Below are positions 13,367 through 23,330 of a stretch of 64,000 nt of DNA, in pieces. The notes under the pieces are model-generated. The model saw only the letters and a program-made list of their open reading frames with translations, searched no databases and was not told where the DNA came from. Numbering within the stretch: the stretch's first letter is position 1; each line of letters starts with the position of its first letter. Both the position numbers and the translations under genes were made by a program. This DNA is from Ceratothoa steindachneri. Taxonomy: Eukaryota; Arthropoda; Malacostraca; Isopoda; Cymothoidae. Location: assembly GCA_963969495.1 (NCBI GenBank), contig OZ018321.1:120617129-120681128 (forward strand), written 5' to 3'.

Positions 13367-14574
13367 AGATTGCAGCCAGCCTTATGCGCTCTCTTACATA
13401 TGTGCCCGTGTGAGCGTGAACCCATGTACGTCGAAAGAGGAGATCCTCGTTTGGATTACTTCTGTCTTTGGTCAGCACCCCGCTCCTCTCTGGCCACACC
13501 ACTTTTTTGCGTTTGAGCATGAACAGAGAAGGTTATGGTTATATAAGGTGGGAGATGGCGATTACACATCTTTGGGCCTCAGGATGCCATCCACCCCATC
13601 TCTCCTCCCATCTTTATCATCCACCGACTCCTCCCTTCCCCCGGTTCCTTGTAAGCCCGTTTGCAGGAGGAACCTGCTCTCAGAACAGTTCGGAAGCTGT
13701 AAGAAGAACGAATTATAAAACATATCCCTCAAAACTCTCAAACTCTTGGACTCGGAGATATAACACTTCAGAAGTGTAAAGAAGAGGCAACTCAGGACTC
13801 ATCTTTCCTGCGTCACCTTCCTTCAAGTAAGTTAGTCGTCCGTTATTTTCGAATTAGCTCTGCAGGTTCCTTCGAATTCTTATTCAACTCTCAAACTCAT
13901 TTGGCCCTCTCTCTTGCCTTATAATTGAATCTAACATTTGGTCCTTCAAATTTTTACATAACTTTCTATCTGTTTCGTACCCTTAAACTAAACTCTAACT
14001 AAAGAACGCATTCGAAACTAAACATCTTTTCTGATAATCACTCGAGAGGCAAAATTACCTTTCCAAATCAATCAGAGACGAGCACATCTCATCTAAGCGC
14101 CACCAACTTGCTTAGCCCTGCCCTGATTTCGAGGTAATAAATCTACCAATATTGTTCACGCTCTTCCTTCTTCACCTTCACACTCTCTTCTTTATTTATT
14201 CCTTGGTTCCCTTTTTAAATATGCATTATAATTCATATTAATTTCATTATTATTCCTCGCCCATTCCTCTCGTCTTTATCCGACAGTTTTCCTCCATTTC
14301 TACCCTACTCCGTATTGGGTCTTCTCCACGTCTGTTCTCCTTTAAATCCCTAAACCACCACAACAGGCCAATATTCACTCTTTTTCTCTTGCTCTTCTCT
14401 TATATTTATTTATCTCTTAATTAATTCCTTTATTCTTCCTTCTCTTTAGTTTTTGAGCTATGCAAGCGCTCATGAGGATTTTCCGTGATGATGTCATCAC
14501 ACCTTGTAAGCTATCACAAATATTCTTCTTTTATTACCAAGCAATTTTCTGGGGAAAAATAATGATAATATTAT
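13364..14574. other. Unassigned DNA, pyrimidine-rich
   Basis: A stretch rich in CT (about 13440-14450) with Pro/Ser-rich open frames at 13410-13718 and 13468-13779. Their composition is what a pyrimidine-rich strand gives by chance. I see no domain, splice pattern or repeat that would assign it. Confidence 0.3.
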
Positions 14575-14640
14575 AAAAAATCGCCCTCAATCACGATTCG
14601 AAGCGAGGACTTTTCTGCCATGCGAGATTGTATAAATTAA
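14575..14640 (-). repeat. tRNA-like 3' half, possible SINE fragment
   Basis: On the minus strand the sequence runs TCGCATGGCAGAAAAG, then CGCTTCGAATCGTGATTGAG. This resembles an anticodon arm followed by a B box (core TTCGAATC). It is followed by T-rich sequence. No A-box half is seen, so it would be a 5'-truncated SINE fragment. Confidence 0.3.
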
Positions 14641-14685
14641 AAGAATCCTAAATTCACTTAAAACCTACATGGAATAATAATTAGA

Positions 14686-14923
14686 ATCTGCACGCACTTA
14701 GACATATACGAATATAGAGAAATACACAGAATACAGCTTTCCTTAAATAAATCATACTTAGGTAAAGGAATCAGAAATGAATAACGATTAAATAGACGAC
14801 AAATCATAAGCCTATTTAGGGATAAAATACGCATGCAACTGAATCCATACGAAATACTAATACAAGCGCATACGTATGTACACCAATAAAGATATACACA
14901 CGCGCCCTCACACATATGTATGC

Positions 14924-14969
<46 letters not shown>

Positions 14970-15070
14970 ACACCACGTATACTTATTTAAAATAAAAAAT
15001 ACGAGAATTTGTACATACATCAATATAGATAAATACGCATAAACTCGCGCACTCACACAACACACCATAA

Positions 15071-15116
<46 letters not shown>
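14686..15116. repeat. Divergent tandem segments ending in (TAA)n
   Basis: Segments with CATAyACnAATAnAGATAAATACnC recur near 14700, 14875 and 15015. The latter two are each followed by CACACGCGC/ACTCGCGC-type sequence and then a (TAA)n tract (14925-14968 and 15070-15116). This suggests an old duplication of a unit that includes the trinucleotide microsatellite. Confidence 0.5.
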
Positions 15117-15117
<1 letters not shown>

Positions 15118-15319
15118 GTCCTTCATTTACCACATGGTTATGGTCCTCCCTCTTATTTCATTTCTCTTTATTCTTTAATCTTATTTATTCATTTATCTAT
15201 TTTGTTGTTCCTCTCACGCATGATAACGTCACCACTACAAATATGGGTTAAATAAATGATGTGAAATTATAATGAATTTCGTAATATATTTTTTAAATGT
15301 TTGAATCTTTTTTTCATTC

Positions 15320-15840
15320 TAAAAATGGTTCTTTCCAAGGAAAAGCGTTCAACCATTGTTGCTCTGTCCACAGTGAGATCCACTCTTGTAGAAAATATTA
15401 TAAAGAATTGACTGTTGATGACTGAGGTAAAGGAATATTCTCTTTTGAAGGGGAATAGGGAAGCGCTTTCACGAGCCTCGTGTCGTGCGCACTGTGAAGC
15501 ATCTGGACACTTTCCATATCTGGGGCTGCTTCTCATCTAAGACAACTGGAGCACTAACGATTCCGCCCAAGAAAACTGCAATGAACTCAAAATATTACTC
15601 AAATTTACTTCGTCAGCAACTTTTACCAACATTTCAGGACTAATTTCAAGAAGATAGTATTTTTCAACATGATGGCGTAACTTGTCACAAAGTAAAAGCA
15701 ATGAAAATACTTGACTGAAATTAATTTCGAGCTTTTGTTATCTTGGCCATGAAATTCGAAGGATCTGAATCCCAAATGGAATTTGGGGCGATAATCCAAC
15801 TGGTGGTAGATAAACAGAAGACATAGAATTTTGAACAGTT
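15320..15840 (+). pseudogene. Tc1-like transposase relic
   Basis: On the plus strand broken frames give an N-terminal block (M-V-L-S-K-E-K-R-S-T-I-V-A-L), then F-H-I-W-G-C-F-S-S-K-T-T-G-A-L (about 15500-15560, the region after the first catalytic Asp). The second-Asp block F-Q-H-D-G-V-T-C-H-K (about 15663-15690) and the third box W-P then N-S-K-D-L-N-P-K-W-N-L (about 15745-15795) follow. The last box has Trp where the catalytic Glu of N-P-I-E-N-L is expected. The part around the first Asp is missing. It is a dead DDE transposon fragment of a different subfamily from the 11600 relic. Confidence 0.75.
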
Positions 15841-16449
15841 GTCGGTGTTTATTTTGTTAGAGATGAATCTGATAGGCTATTTTGGGATCATTTGGGTTTT
15901 TTTAATGATTCGTGATTATTATTTGCGTAGGGATTATTGGATACGTCATTTTGGGGCAATCGAGGGCCATGTAGAGTTTCCTTATGTGTCTGTTTGACAA
16001 ATTACTGAATCTGTAAACCAAGCTCATCGTGGTTCTCCCTTATTTTCTCAGTTAGGTGAGAGGTGCACTCGTTTGTTGTCAGTTTGAGTCATAGGACTCT
16101 CCCTTCCGTGTTATATACATACGAGTATGCCTCTCAGTAAATTTTTATTACACTTGTCTTCCTTCGCTTTTCTGATATAATTTAAATTTCTTTTTGATTT
16201 GTTTATCTTGACAATTGTTTTTTTTTTATTTCACTTATTGCTTTCTAGGCAATCTCTGTAGAATTGTTTCTCTCACTGAAATATTTGTTTTATATCATCT
16301 TTAAGTTGTATGCACATCGCAATCTTGTGTGTTGGATGAGGTAGGTCGCTGCCGGATACGGTGTAGGCGGTTGAACTGAGACAAACTCCTTTAAGGACGC
16401 CCGCTTCTAGTTCGAATAGTTTCTAACTCTTTATTCAGAATTTCTACTT

Positions 16450-16453
<4 letters not shown>
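15841..16453. other. Unassigned DNA
   Basis: No gene recognised between the Tc1 relic and the PLE cluster. Confidence 0.3.

Positions 16454-16496
<43 letters not shown>
16454..16496. repeat. (TA)n microsatellite
   Basis: A TA tract of about 42 bases. It lies about 50 bases beyond a degenerate hammerhead-like motif (16545-16590 minus), an arrangement seen at the other PLE 3' ends in this window. Confidence 0.95.
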
Positions 16497-16498
<2 letters not shown>

Positions 16499-16544
16499 AA
16501 ATATAAAATTATTTGCAATTGCGCAATCATAATTATGAGGTAAA

Positions 16545-16592
16545 GAAGCCAATGTTGTAGCTAACTAAGCTCTTCATCAAGCTCTCGGAAGG
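16545..16592 (-). ncRNA. Degenerate hammerhead-like motif at PLE 3' side
   Basis: The minus strand reads CTTGATGA, a possible stem AGCT-TAGTT-AGCT, then ACAAC. The first core element has one extra T relative to CTGATGA, and the GAAA element is degraded to ACAA. It would not be called alone; its position between the PLE ORF and a (TA)n tract is the reason it is listed. Confidence 0.3.
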
Positions 16593-16666
16593 AACTCTGC
16601 TTACAGTCATGAGAAGTTATCGCATAAGTCAGTCTTTCTAAGACAAACTAACATTGCCTTCTTAAC

Positions 16667-16670
<4 letters not shown>

Positions 16671-16723
<53 letters not shown>
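16671..16723. repeat. (TA)n microsatellite flanked by TGCA
   Basis: A TA tract of about 52 bases bounded by CTGCA on the left and TGCAG on the right, so the whole segment is a palindrome. Confidence 0.95.
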
Positions 16724-16726
<3 letters not shown>

Positions 16727-16854
16727 GATACACCCACAAAGCAAAAGTGAAAAACGATTCTGAGCTTAAAGACCTTTTCAACGAATGAACAGGAGGCTGG
16801 ATATACATTGCCTTAAATAGTAGGAGGGGGGATTAGACTACCCACCTCTGAACT

Positions 16855-18183
16855 TTAATTAGGAGGTACAAAATCCTTAAACAACTTTAGTTGAGATTTT
16901 ATGTATGTAGTGATAATGGGGTCTAGCGTGAACAATCCAGGGCTAAGATTGAAATTTGGGATCGCGTTAATGGAGATACATTCTAATATATTTCTCGAAA
17001 TATAATTACTGCATTTTATGACTGGTTTGGCACTGTTCCAGTTAATGCTATGGTTAAGATTGCACATATGTAGAAAAGGCGCAGATTGTTCACTGTGATT
17101 ACGTACATTGGCTTGATGCTGCTTAACCTGGACATCTAGTTCTTTCCCGGTTTATCCATAATAACATTTTTGGCAGTTGTTGCAGCCTATTGAATAAACA
17201 ATGCCAGGTCGGAAGGGGGGGGGGTTGACAAGGATGCGATAAACTGTAGTCTCGTACTTAAAAATAACATTTATGTTCAGAGGCCTAAGTAAACGAGGTA
17301 ATTTAATGAAAATATGGTTATAGGGTAAAACTAATAAGGTTTTGGCCTGAAACTTAGGGATATTAACATTAGTTTGATAATAGGAACGCTTGGCGGACTT
17401 ATAACAATTGTCGAGAAAGTACAAAGGGTAGCATAAATTTATCCCTATTTTATATATTTTATTGACTTCTTTGTCTAGGTATTTTAGTAAGACAATTCTA
17501 AGGGCACGCAAAAACATAAAGGAGAAAACACTTTGTTTGATGTTATTATGGTGGTTAGAATAAAAGGCTATAAAAGAGTCTATGGCTGTGGGTTTTCTAT
17601 ATATTTCATATCTGAAACAATGGTTTGTCCGATGAATTGGAATATCTAGGAAAGGGAGTGTGCAATCTTTTTCAAAATCTAAAATAAATTTAATTGAGGG
17701 CACTAAGGTGCTAATTTTAGTAAGAAATGTATTAATATCTAAATTATTTGGCCAAAGGCAAAGGATGTCATCAACATATGGCATCCAAGCTATAGGGGTT
17801 TAATTAATTTGGGGAAGTATTCTAGATTCGAAGAATTCCATGTATAGGTTTGCGAGTACAGGGGACAAACAATTCCCCATTGCCATTCCAAAGGTTTAGC
17901 GATAAAATTTTCCATTAAAGGTAAATTTGCAATTGTTGATGCAAAGAGCAATGAGTTTAATGAGGGTAGAAGCGGGTATAGGGAGAACAACTGTGTCGAG
18001 GTGTTCTTCAAGGAAATTCAAGTGATCGGGTACTAGAACTTTAGTAAAGAGGGAACAAACATCGAAACTAACCAGGCTAAAATTATCAGGGTAGGGGAGC
18101 TCATTAAGTTTACTAATGAGGTGCATATTATTGATAATATGTGAATTGGAAATGGTCCCAATTATTTCTCCTAAGTTAATCAC
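16855..18183 (-). pseudogene. PLE reverse transcriptase and GIY-YIG nuclease, one frame with three stops
   Basis: A single reading frame of 443 codons is interrupted only by TAA codons at 17896-17898, 17800-17802 and 17152-17154. RT motif A is S-F-D-V-C-S-L-F-T-K-V, motif B is G-M-A-M-G-N-C-L-S-P-V-L-A-N and motif C is P-Y-V-D-D-I-L. They are followed by F-L-D-I and Y-R-K-P-T, typical of Penelope RT. The nuclease begins near G-I-V-Y-S-I-G-C with C-Y-Y-G (stop) T-G-K-E-L, and ends with a block carrying I-L-E-C-I, whose Glu is the conserved GIY-YIG residue. The family's N-terminal RT region is absent. No frameshift was needed to read it, so the copy is young relative to the others. Confidence 0.85.
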
Positions 18184-18221
18184 TCTTTTTCAAGTTACTA
18201 TGTTTGGTAAAAATCAAACTT

Positions 18222-18268
18222 TAATTACTAATCTTTCGGTCTTGTGCGATCATCTTCAGAGTAGATTA
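18222..18268 (-). ncRNA. Hammerhead ribozyme-like motif of a PLE
   Basis: The minus strand reads TACT-CTGAAGA-T-GATC-GCACAA-GACC-GAAA-GA-TT-AGTA. CTGAAGA (18253-18259) fits the CUGANGA core and GAAA (18234-18237) fits the second core element. Stem II pairs GATC with GACC (one A-C mismatch). Stem I pairs TACT with AGTA perfectly. The very short GA loop before TT corresponds to the minimal stem III reported for PLE hammerheads. Hammerheads self-cleave and are thought to process PLE transcripts. Activity was not tested, and the stem II mismatch may weaken it. Confidence 0.6.
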
Positions 18269-18689
18269 ACTGTCCTTTTCGTCCTTTACCGATGAAAGTA
18301 TGGTGAAAATAGAATGAGGAATCGAATCGTATCTGTGTATAGAAAGTAAAAAGAAGGATTACTGTGAGAGAACAGGAGATCTTTTAGTTAGAGAGGAAAG
18401 GTTGGGATATAACTTAAGTGCGGATAGGATGAATCTAATAGCTCGGTGGCTATACACCGATGCAACGTGTTCATAGGCGTATTTCTGTGTGTGTATGTTT
18501 TGTTGACTCGAGCGGCCGTAGGGAAGGCTGGTCGGAATGAAGGCTGGTCGGAAGAAAGCTGGCATTTAAGGAAACGCATACATTCGCAATACTATCAGAT
18601 TTATGTATGTATTGGTTCAGGATAGTTTCTTGTTGCGAGATGCCTAGGTGCCTGCGCAGCATTATGTCTGTGAATTCGTGTGTATATGA
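18269..18689. other. Unassigned DNA, possibly the tail of the adjacent RT relic
   Basis: Minus-strand open frames here (18359-18662) have no recognisable motif. Because they lie directly downstream of the RT fragment at 18690-18975 on the same strand, they may be its 3' end. Confidence 0.3.
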
Positions 18690-18975
18690 GGTATCTTTCT
18701 AGTTTTACAAGTTTTCTGGTCAGTCGTGTGTGAGTGTCGGTGTTTAGCTGTTCAAGCTTGTTGTTTTGATGTAAAGTTGTCTGCTATCTTCTGGTAGGCG
18801 TTGTGTGTCATTTGTGTACCTGATGTAAAGTGTTGGCGCTAGAACGCTACCCTGGGGTATGCCACTGCATGTTGTGAATGGAAGTGATGTAGTGTTGTTA
18901 TATTTAATGAGGCACCTCCGCTTTTTGAGGTAGTGGGAGAGAAGTCTTCTAGTGCATAGAGGAAGCTACCAAACG
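18690..18975 (-). pseudogene. Jockey-type reverse transcriptase fragment
   Basis: The minus strand gives R-R-L-L-S-H-Y-L-K-K-R-R-C, then C-S-G-I-P-Q-G-S-V-L-A-P-T-L-Y and Y-T-N-D. That is RT motif B and the following segment of a Jockey/CR1-type non-LTR enzyme. The Phe/Tyr-Ala-Asp-Asp motif that should follow is lost, apparently by a deletion at about 18780. The downstream 18690-18780 part gives a helical segment like an RT thumb (R-L-T-R-K-L-V-K-L-E-R-Y-L). It belongs to a different lineage from the three copies at 1, 3120 and 39540. Confidence 0.65.
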
Positions 18976-19084
18976 TTTTTCAGATAAATTATATAATAGC
19001 TCAAATGGCGACATTAAACCTGAAAAAATGCCTATTTATTTAAAAAATACCTTACATTGGGCCTATTACATCCAAATTAATAAA

Positions 19085-19495
19085 TGAATTACAGTCGGCT
19101 TTATTTAAGAAATACCCCAATGTTTGTTTAATTTTGTTCCCATCAACGGTATATTTATTAAAACCTTTCTAAACCATAAAGAAAAACTCTCCAAAATGAT
19201 TCGGTTCTCATTGGTTTTCCAATTTTTGCGTGCAGGTTTCCAGACTTGCTACGTGGGTAAAACCAGTCTCCAACTCCAATTAATGATTTGTAAGCATCGA
19301 GATTTCTCTTACTATACTAACATACCATTAACTACGCCTGAAATTTCTTCCATTCGAAACCATTCAATGTCTTGTAATTTGCAAATTTCAGATTCAGAAT
19401 TCTCTATTTTGGATTCTAGTCCTAATAGACATGATCTAGATATTCTGGAGCCATTTTATATTTCTAAACTCACCCTTAAACTTTACTACCAATAA
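19085..19495 (+). pseudogene. Penelope-like element C-terminus with GIY-YIG nuclease
   Basis: The plus strand reads L-Q-S-A-L-F-K-K-Y-P-N-V, then after a frameshift near 19123 a frame running to the stop at 19493-19495. The nuclease part shows T-C-Y-V-G-K-T-S-L-Q-L, a conserved His (K-H-R-D), S-S-I-R-N-H and D-I-L-E-P-F-Y-I with the conserved Glu. These are the GIY-YIG landmarks of PLEs. The RT is missing. The orientation is opposite to the 16545-18268 fragment, and the sequence differs enough to be another family. A hammerhead-like motif and a (TA)n tract follow at 19820 and 19904. Confidence 0.75.
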
Positions 19496-19819
19496 TCTTC
19501 AACTCCCTTATTAATTATTTAAAATAAAACCAACTATTCCATTCATAAACTACCAACTAACCTGCCACTAATAGTTGTTTAAGTCAAATTTCCCCACATT
19601 CACCACTCTGACCAGGAACACCATTCTATACAGGGACTTCTGCCTAGTAAGCCAATTTTCTAATTCTCATTAATTTACCTATTAAATTGTTTTTGGTTTT
19701 AGTGTTTTTGTTTGCCTTTTTTTCGTAAAAAAAGTACTTTTTTCTAATTTGTTCCAATTAACTATGTTATATTTTAAATTTGGTTTTTATACTTATTCTA
19801 ATATTGTTAAATTCACAGA

Positions 19820-19870
19820 ATACTCTGTTGAGGATGCACACAGCCGATGTACGAAACGTTCAGATTAAAT
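19820..19870 (+). ncRNA. Degenerate hammerhead-like motif of a PLE
   Basis: The plus strand reads CTGTTGA (19825-19831), GCACA/TGTAC as an imperfect stem, then CGAAACGTTC (19852-19861). The CUGANGA core has one substitution at its fourth base and four extra bases precede the stem. It lies 37 bases before a long (TA)n tract and downstream of a PLE nuclease, as in the better example at 23281-23330. Confidence 0.45.
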
Positions 19871-19900
19871 CTTCCAATTCATCGTGTTGGCCATACTCTT

Positions 19901-19903
<3 letters not shown>

Positions 19904-19996
<93 letters not shown>
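19904..19996. repeat. (TA)n microsatellite
   Basis: A TA tract of about 93 bases. Confidence 0.97.
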
Positions 19997-19999
<3 letters not shown>

Positions 20000-20036
20000 C
20001 GCCATTTTATTTTCTACCTTTCAAATATAGTTACTG

Positions 20037-20110
20037 TGCCTGGTAGCTGCTTAGCGGTAGAGCATCTGACCGGCAATCAGCAGACCCGGGTTCGAGTCCC
20101 GGCCAGGAAT
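20037..20110 (+). tRNA. tRNA-Ala(GGC)-like gene, pseudogene or SINE head
   Basis: A 74-base cloverleaf can be drawn. The acceptor stem TGCCTGG/CCAGGAA has one G-A mismatch. The D stem is GCT/AGC, the anticodon stem CTGA/TCAG with loop CCGGCAA (anticodon GGC), and the T arm is a perfect CCGGG-TTCGAGT-CCCGG. The B box GGTTCGAGTCC is canonical; the A-box region carries extra bases. The position before the anticodon is C where almost all tRNAs have U. A seven-T run about 16 bases downstream could terminate RNA polymerase III. The C33 and acceptor mismatch argue for a pseudogene or tRNA-derived SINE. Confidence 0.45.
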
Positions 20111-20303
20111 TTTCCAAAACTTTTTTTCCCTGGCGTTATTTCTGTTTCTTCGGTAAATGATCGCCTTCACTGTGCCGCCCTCTGCTCCCTTTGATTCTGG
20201 ATTCTTCTAATGTCCCTCTCTCTTGCCTTTAAAAACCCCCACAAAAACTCCGATTTCTTGTCTCATTTGCTCATTCGCGTCCAATTCTTATTCCTCTTGT
20301 ACT

Positions 20304-20306
20304 ATA

Positions 20307-20399
<93 letters not shown>
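20304..20399. repeat. (TA)n microsatellite
   Basis: A TA tract of about 95 bases, 200 bases after the tRNA-like unit. Confidence 0.97.
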
Positions 20400-20401
<2 letters not shown>

Positions 20402-22819
20402 GGTAGAAGGAGTGAGTATGAAGTGGAGATCATACGAAGAAATGAAGAAGAGTCACTGAATAATGAGAGAAGAATAAGGAAAGTATCCGGATAGTAGGAG
20501 TTGGAAGAAATTGGAAAGCGAGGTATAAGCGAAGTTAAGAAACGGGGAAGGAAAATGGTGCGTCCCAATAACTGCTCTCTGTATAAAGGAAGAAGTATAA
20601 AATTAGAAAATCTAGGAATGAATAAAGTAATAAAGAAAGAAGATAATAAAAAATAAGGTGAAGAACAAAATAAATGGGAAAAGGAGGTGAATGAAAGGTT
20701 GAGAAATAGTGAGAAAAGGAAGACTCCGGTACCCTACGAGTTTACGTTCTCTAAGCGTCGTGTGTAGTCAACCTTGAAAAAGTATCATACAAGATTAGCA
20801 CTACTTCTCTAAATAGGCTTAACGCTAATCCAGTAATCCTTCCGCATAGGAGTTAAAAATAGCTCCATGTACACTACTTCCGCAGGAATTGAAACAAAAA
20901 CCAAGTACGTACGTACATAAATGCGCACCTATATAACGGTTATTACACCGAGCGGATCCCACCACTACTAAAGTTTATGCAGATGGTAGGTATTTTAACG
21001 ACAAAACTCAGCTTTGCAAGGCACCCAAACTGCTGCAAAGAATGTTCCTGCCAATTACATCCAAACTTTTCATCACAACAGAACATTCTAAGATACTCAG
21101 AGAAAGGGTTCCTTTGTCCAGTAGCTCTTGAACAGCTCTTATTTAAAATTGTTCTTATCCACTCTCTCTTAATCATATTTCGTAGATGTCACTTAAACTT
21201 GTTGAACTTTGATACCATATAATTTCGTTTATATATATTTTAAAAACTACCTATTCCTACTAATTAAAAGCCTTCAAATGTTCTTTGGGTAGTAAATATT
21301 CAATAAAACAACAATTTCTCTTACTTTCCTCTCATATCGCATTTAGATTCCATATATTCACATTAAAATTTATGCTCATGATTGTCTTAAACTTTATGAA
21401 GGAACTTCTAAAAAATGATACTGTTTTAGTAGACCTTTGGATATTTTTAATATTTACATATAATCTCTAGACACTAAATGAGAATGGAATGAGAAAAAAT
21501 AAGAGGCTCTGAAATAAAAGTCAATAACGACGAAGGAAATTCGGGGAAATTAAAATATAAGGGAATGAAAAGAATCATGCCTTTAATTAATAATAATTGC
21601 AATGATATATAAGTAAAATTTGATTTTGGGAGGACTTTATTTAAGGACAAAAGCAAAAGAAATTTTCTGTAAACGATTTCCTGCCAATTTCTTGAGGAAG
21701 CAAGTAAATCAATGACAAATACCATCTAGTCAATATGTATAGTAATTTTAGTAAGAAATAATTGCTCGTCTTATTCCTAGAGTTCTAAAAATGACCAAAT
21801 CATTATCTCCCGACTCATATTTCCGACCAACAATAAACGAACTGATTTTTACTAATAAAATATATATCATTTAGGAATGGCATTTTGGTGCTTCTGTTAG
21901 AATGGTATAGAAAGGAATAAATTACATATGGATTGGTAGCAAAAGAGAAAATAGTCAAAGCCGAGAAGGTGAAAGGAAATCTTATCAACCAGGTTATTAA
22001 ACTTGAATACTTTAGCAGAAATGAAAGACATAAGAAGAAATTAAGATTGAATATAAAAGTGATGAAATGATCTCAAAGGAAAGGTTGATAAAACACCCAA
22101 ATAAATGGGTTCTAGGATATTCCAGGGTGAGGATAGATAAATAAATCAATAGAGTGTATAATTAACGAAGATAGCTTAAAGTTCAGAAAGACTGAGGCAA
22201 TGCGGAGAGAAAAGAAAGTGGTTAAATAGAAGACGGACGGACGATAATGGTAATGAAAAGTGAATACATTGTATGTAATATCAGTACCATTATACCGTAA
22301 ACACTAAGTAAAGTCCAGGAAGAGGCAGCATATTCCTTATAGACGACAAATATTCAAAGGAACTATGTACATATATCAAGCCTAGTTGCAAGTGAACAAA
22401 CCTTCTCGAACATACAAATTCACCGCCACTTACACCTACATACACAGGCACCTATACATACATGGCACGTGGAACGTTTTAGGCAACATACACACAACGC
22501 AGAGGCTCAGAAGACCGGATGCAGAGATCGGAAATGGGGGTCAGAGGTTACACCTCCTGGCCCTCTTAATTCGTGGCCTCGAGTCGAAAATCTGAGGTAA
22601 TCGACGGCACATGCCCTTGAGGATGCGCCTCGAGGATTGAGCACCTGCCCGACAAAAGACGTGGGGAAAAGAGGTGGTTGTGGAGACGGAAGATGGAGGT
22701 TAAGAAGAGATTTCCCGACAGACCGAATTAGCAAGAATTCGCCCACCTCTTCCATCCTGGATTAGCTTTGGAATAATAACGGGTTGCTCATTATCCGCAC
22801 AGAGTACAGAAAAGATTGA
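20400..22819. other. Unassigned AT-rich DNA
   Basis: No recognisable gene. The segment 20400-20730 is purine-rich on the plus strand. The segment 22490-22760 is locally GC-richer, but its minus-strand open frame (22507-22755) matches nothing I know. Confidence 0.3.
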
Positions 22820-23045
22820 AGTACTCGCTTATGTAGTACACTAATTTAAAGTAATAGTTTTAGGAGTACAGGTATTGAGTACAAACATTTGAAGTACAAG
22901 AGTTTGGAACAGAAAGATTTCGATTACAAAGGTTACGAGTATAAATATATGGAATAAAAACGATTTGTAATAAAATAACTGTGAATACTAAATCTTGGAG
23001 TGCAAGAATCTAGAGTACAAAGAATTGAGAATACAATTATTTAGA
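22820..23045 (+). repeat. Degenerate tandem repeat, unit about 20 bp
   Basis: Variants of GAGTACAAAGATTT recur about every 19-22 bases (for example TTGAGTACAAACATTTGAAG, GTACAAGAGTTTGGAACAGA, TTACGAGTATAAATATATGG). Copies are diverged, so unit boundaries are approximate. Confidence 0.55.
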
Positions 23046-23122
23046 GCAGGGGCAGGCAACCTTTCAGAGAGACTTTTTGGGGCAGGCCGCGGGCGGGAGT
23101 AACAAACGAAATCCTCAAAGTG

Positions 23123-23239
<117 letters not shown>

Positions 23240-23280
23240 GAAGTAGGAATGATACGACCATCAGTGACATTCTTATTTAT

Positions 23281-23330
23281 TCCAAGCAACGTTTTCGGAT
23301 TACTTAATCCATCATCAGGCTAAAGGGATG
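23281..23330 (-). ncRNA. Hammerhead ribozyme motif of a PLE
   Basis: The minus strand reads TTTAGC-CTGATGA-T-GGATT-AAGT-AATCC-GAAA-ACG-TT-GCTTGG. CTGATGA (23312-23318) and GAAA (23293-23296) are exact core elements. Stem II is five perfect base pairs with an AAGT loop. Stem I can pair AGC with GCT plus wobble pairs further out. The tiny ACG loop before TT is the minimal stem III form known for PLE hammerheads. It sits at the 3' side of a PLE GIY-YIG fragment (23636-23905). Of the hammerhead-like motifs in this window it has the best core. Confidence 0.7.

Larger units (their letters stand above)
16545..18268 (-). mobile_element. Penelope-like retroelement fragment (RT plus GIY-YIG)
   Basis: Minus-strand order: a hammerhead-like motif (18268-18222), a reverse transcriptase whose N-terminal part is missing (from 18183), a GIY-YIG endonuclease (ending 16855), a (TA)n tract, and a weak second hammerhead-like motif (16590-16545). 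PLEs combine this type of RT with a C-terminal GIY-YIG nuclease and carry hammerhead motifs in terminal repeat-like segments. The hammerhead sits about 40 bases from mid-RT sequence, which fits a 5'-truncated copy joined to the terminal segment of another copy. The ends are inferred, not proven. Confidence 0.75.

Noticed and set aside
13237..13520. Open frames of alternating Ile-Tyr (also at 19780-20494, 23041-23323, 39369-39740, 44750-45065, 59788-60078)
   Set aside because: These are translations of (TA)n microsatellites with chance flanks, not genes.
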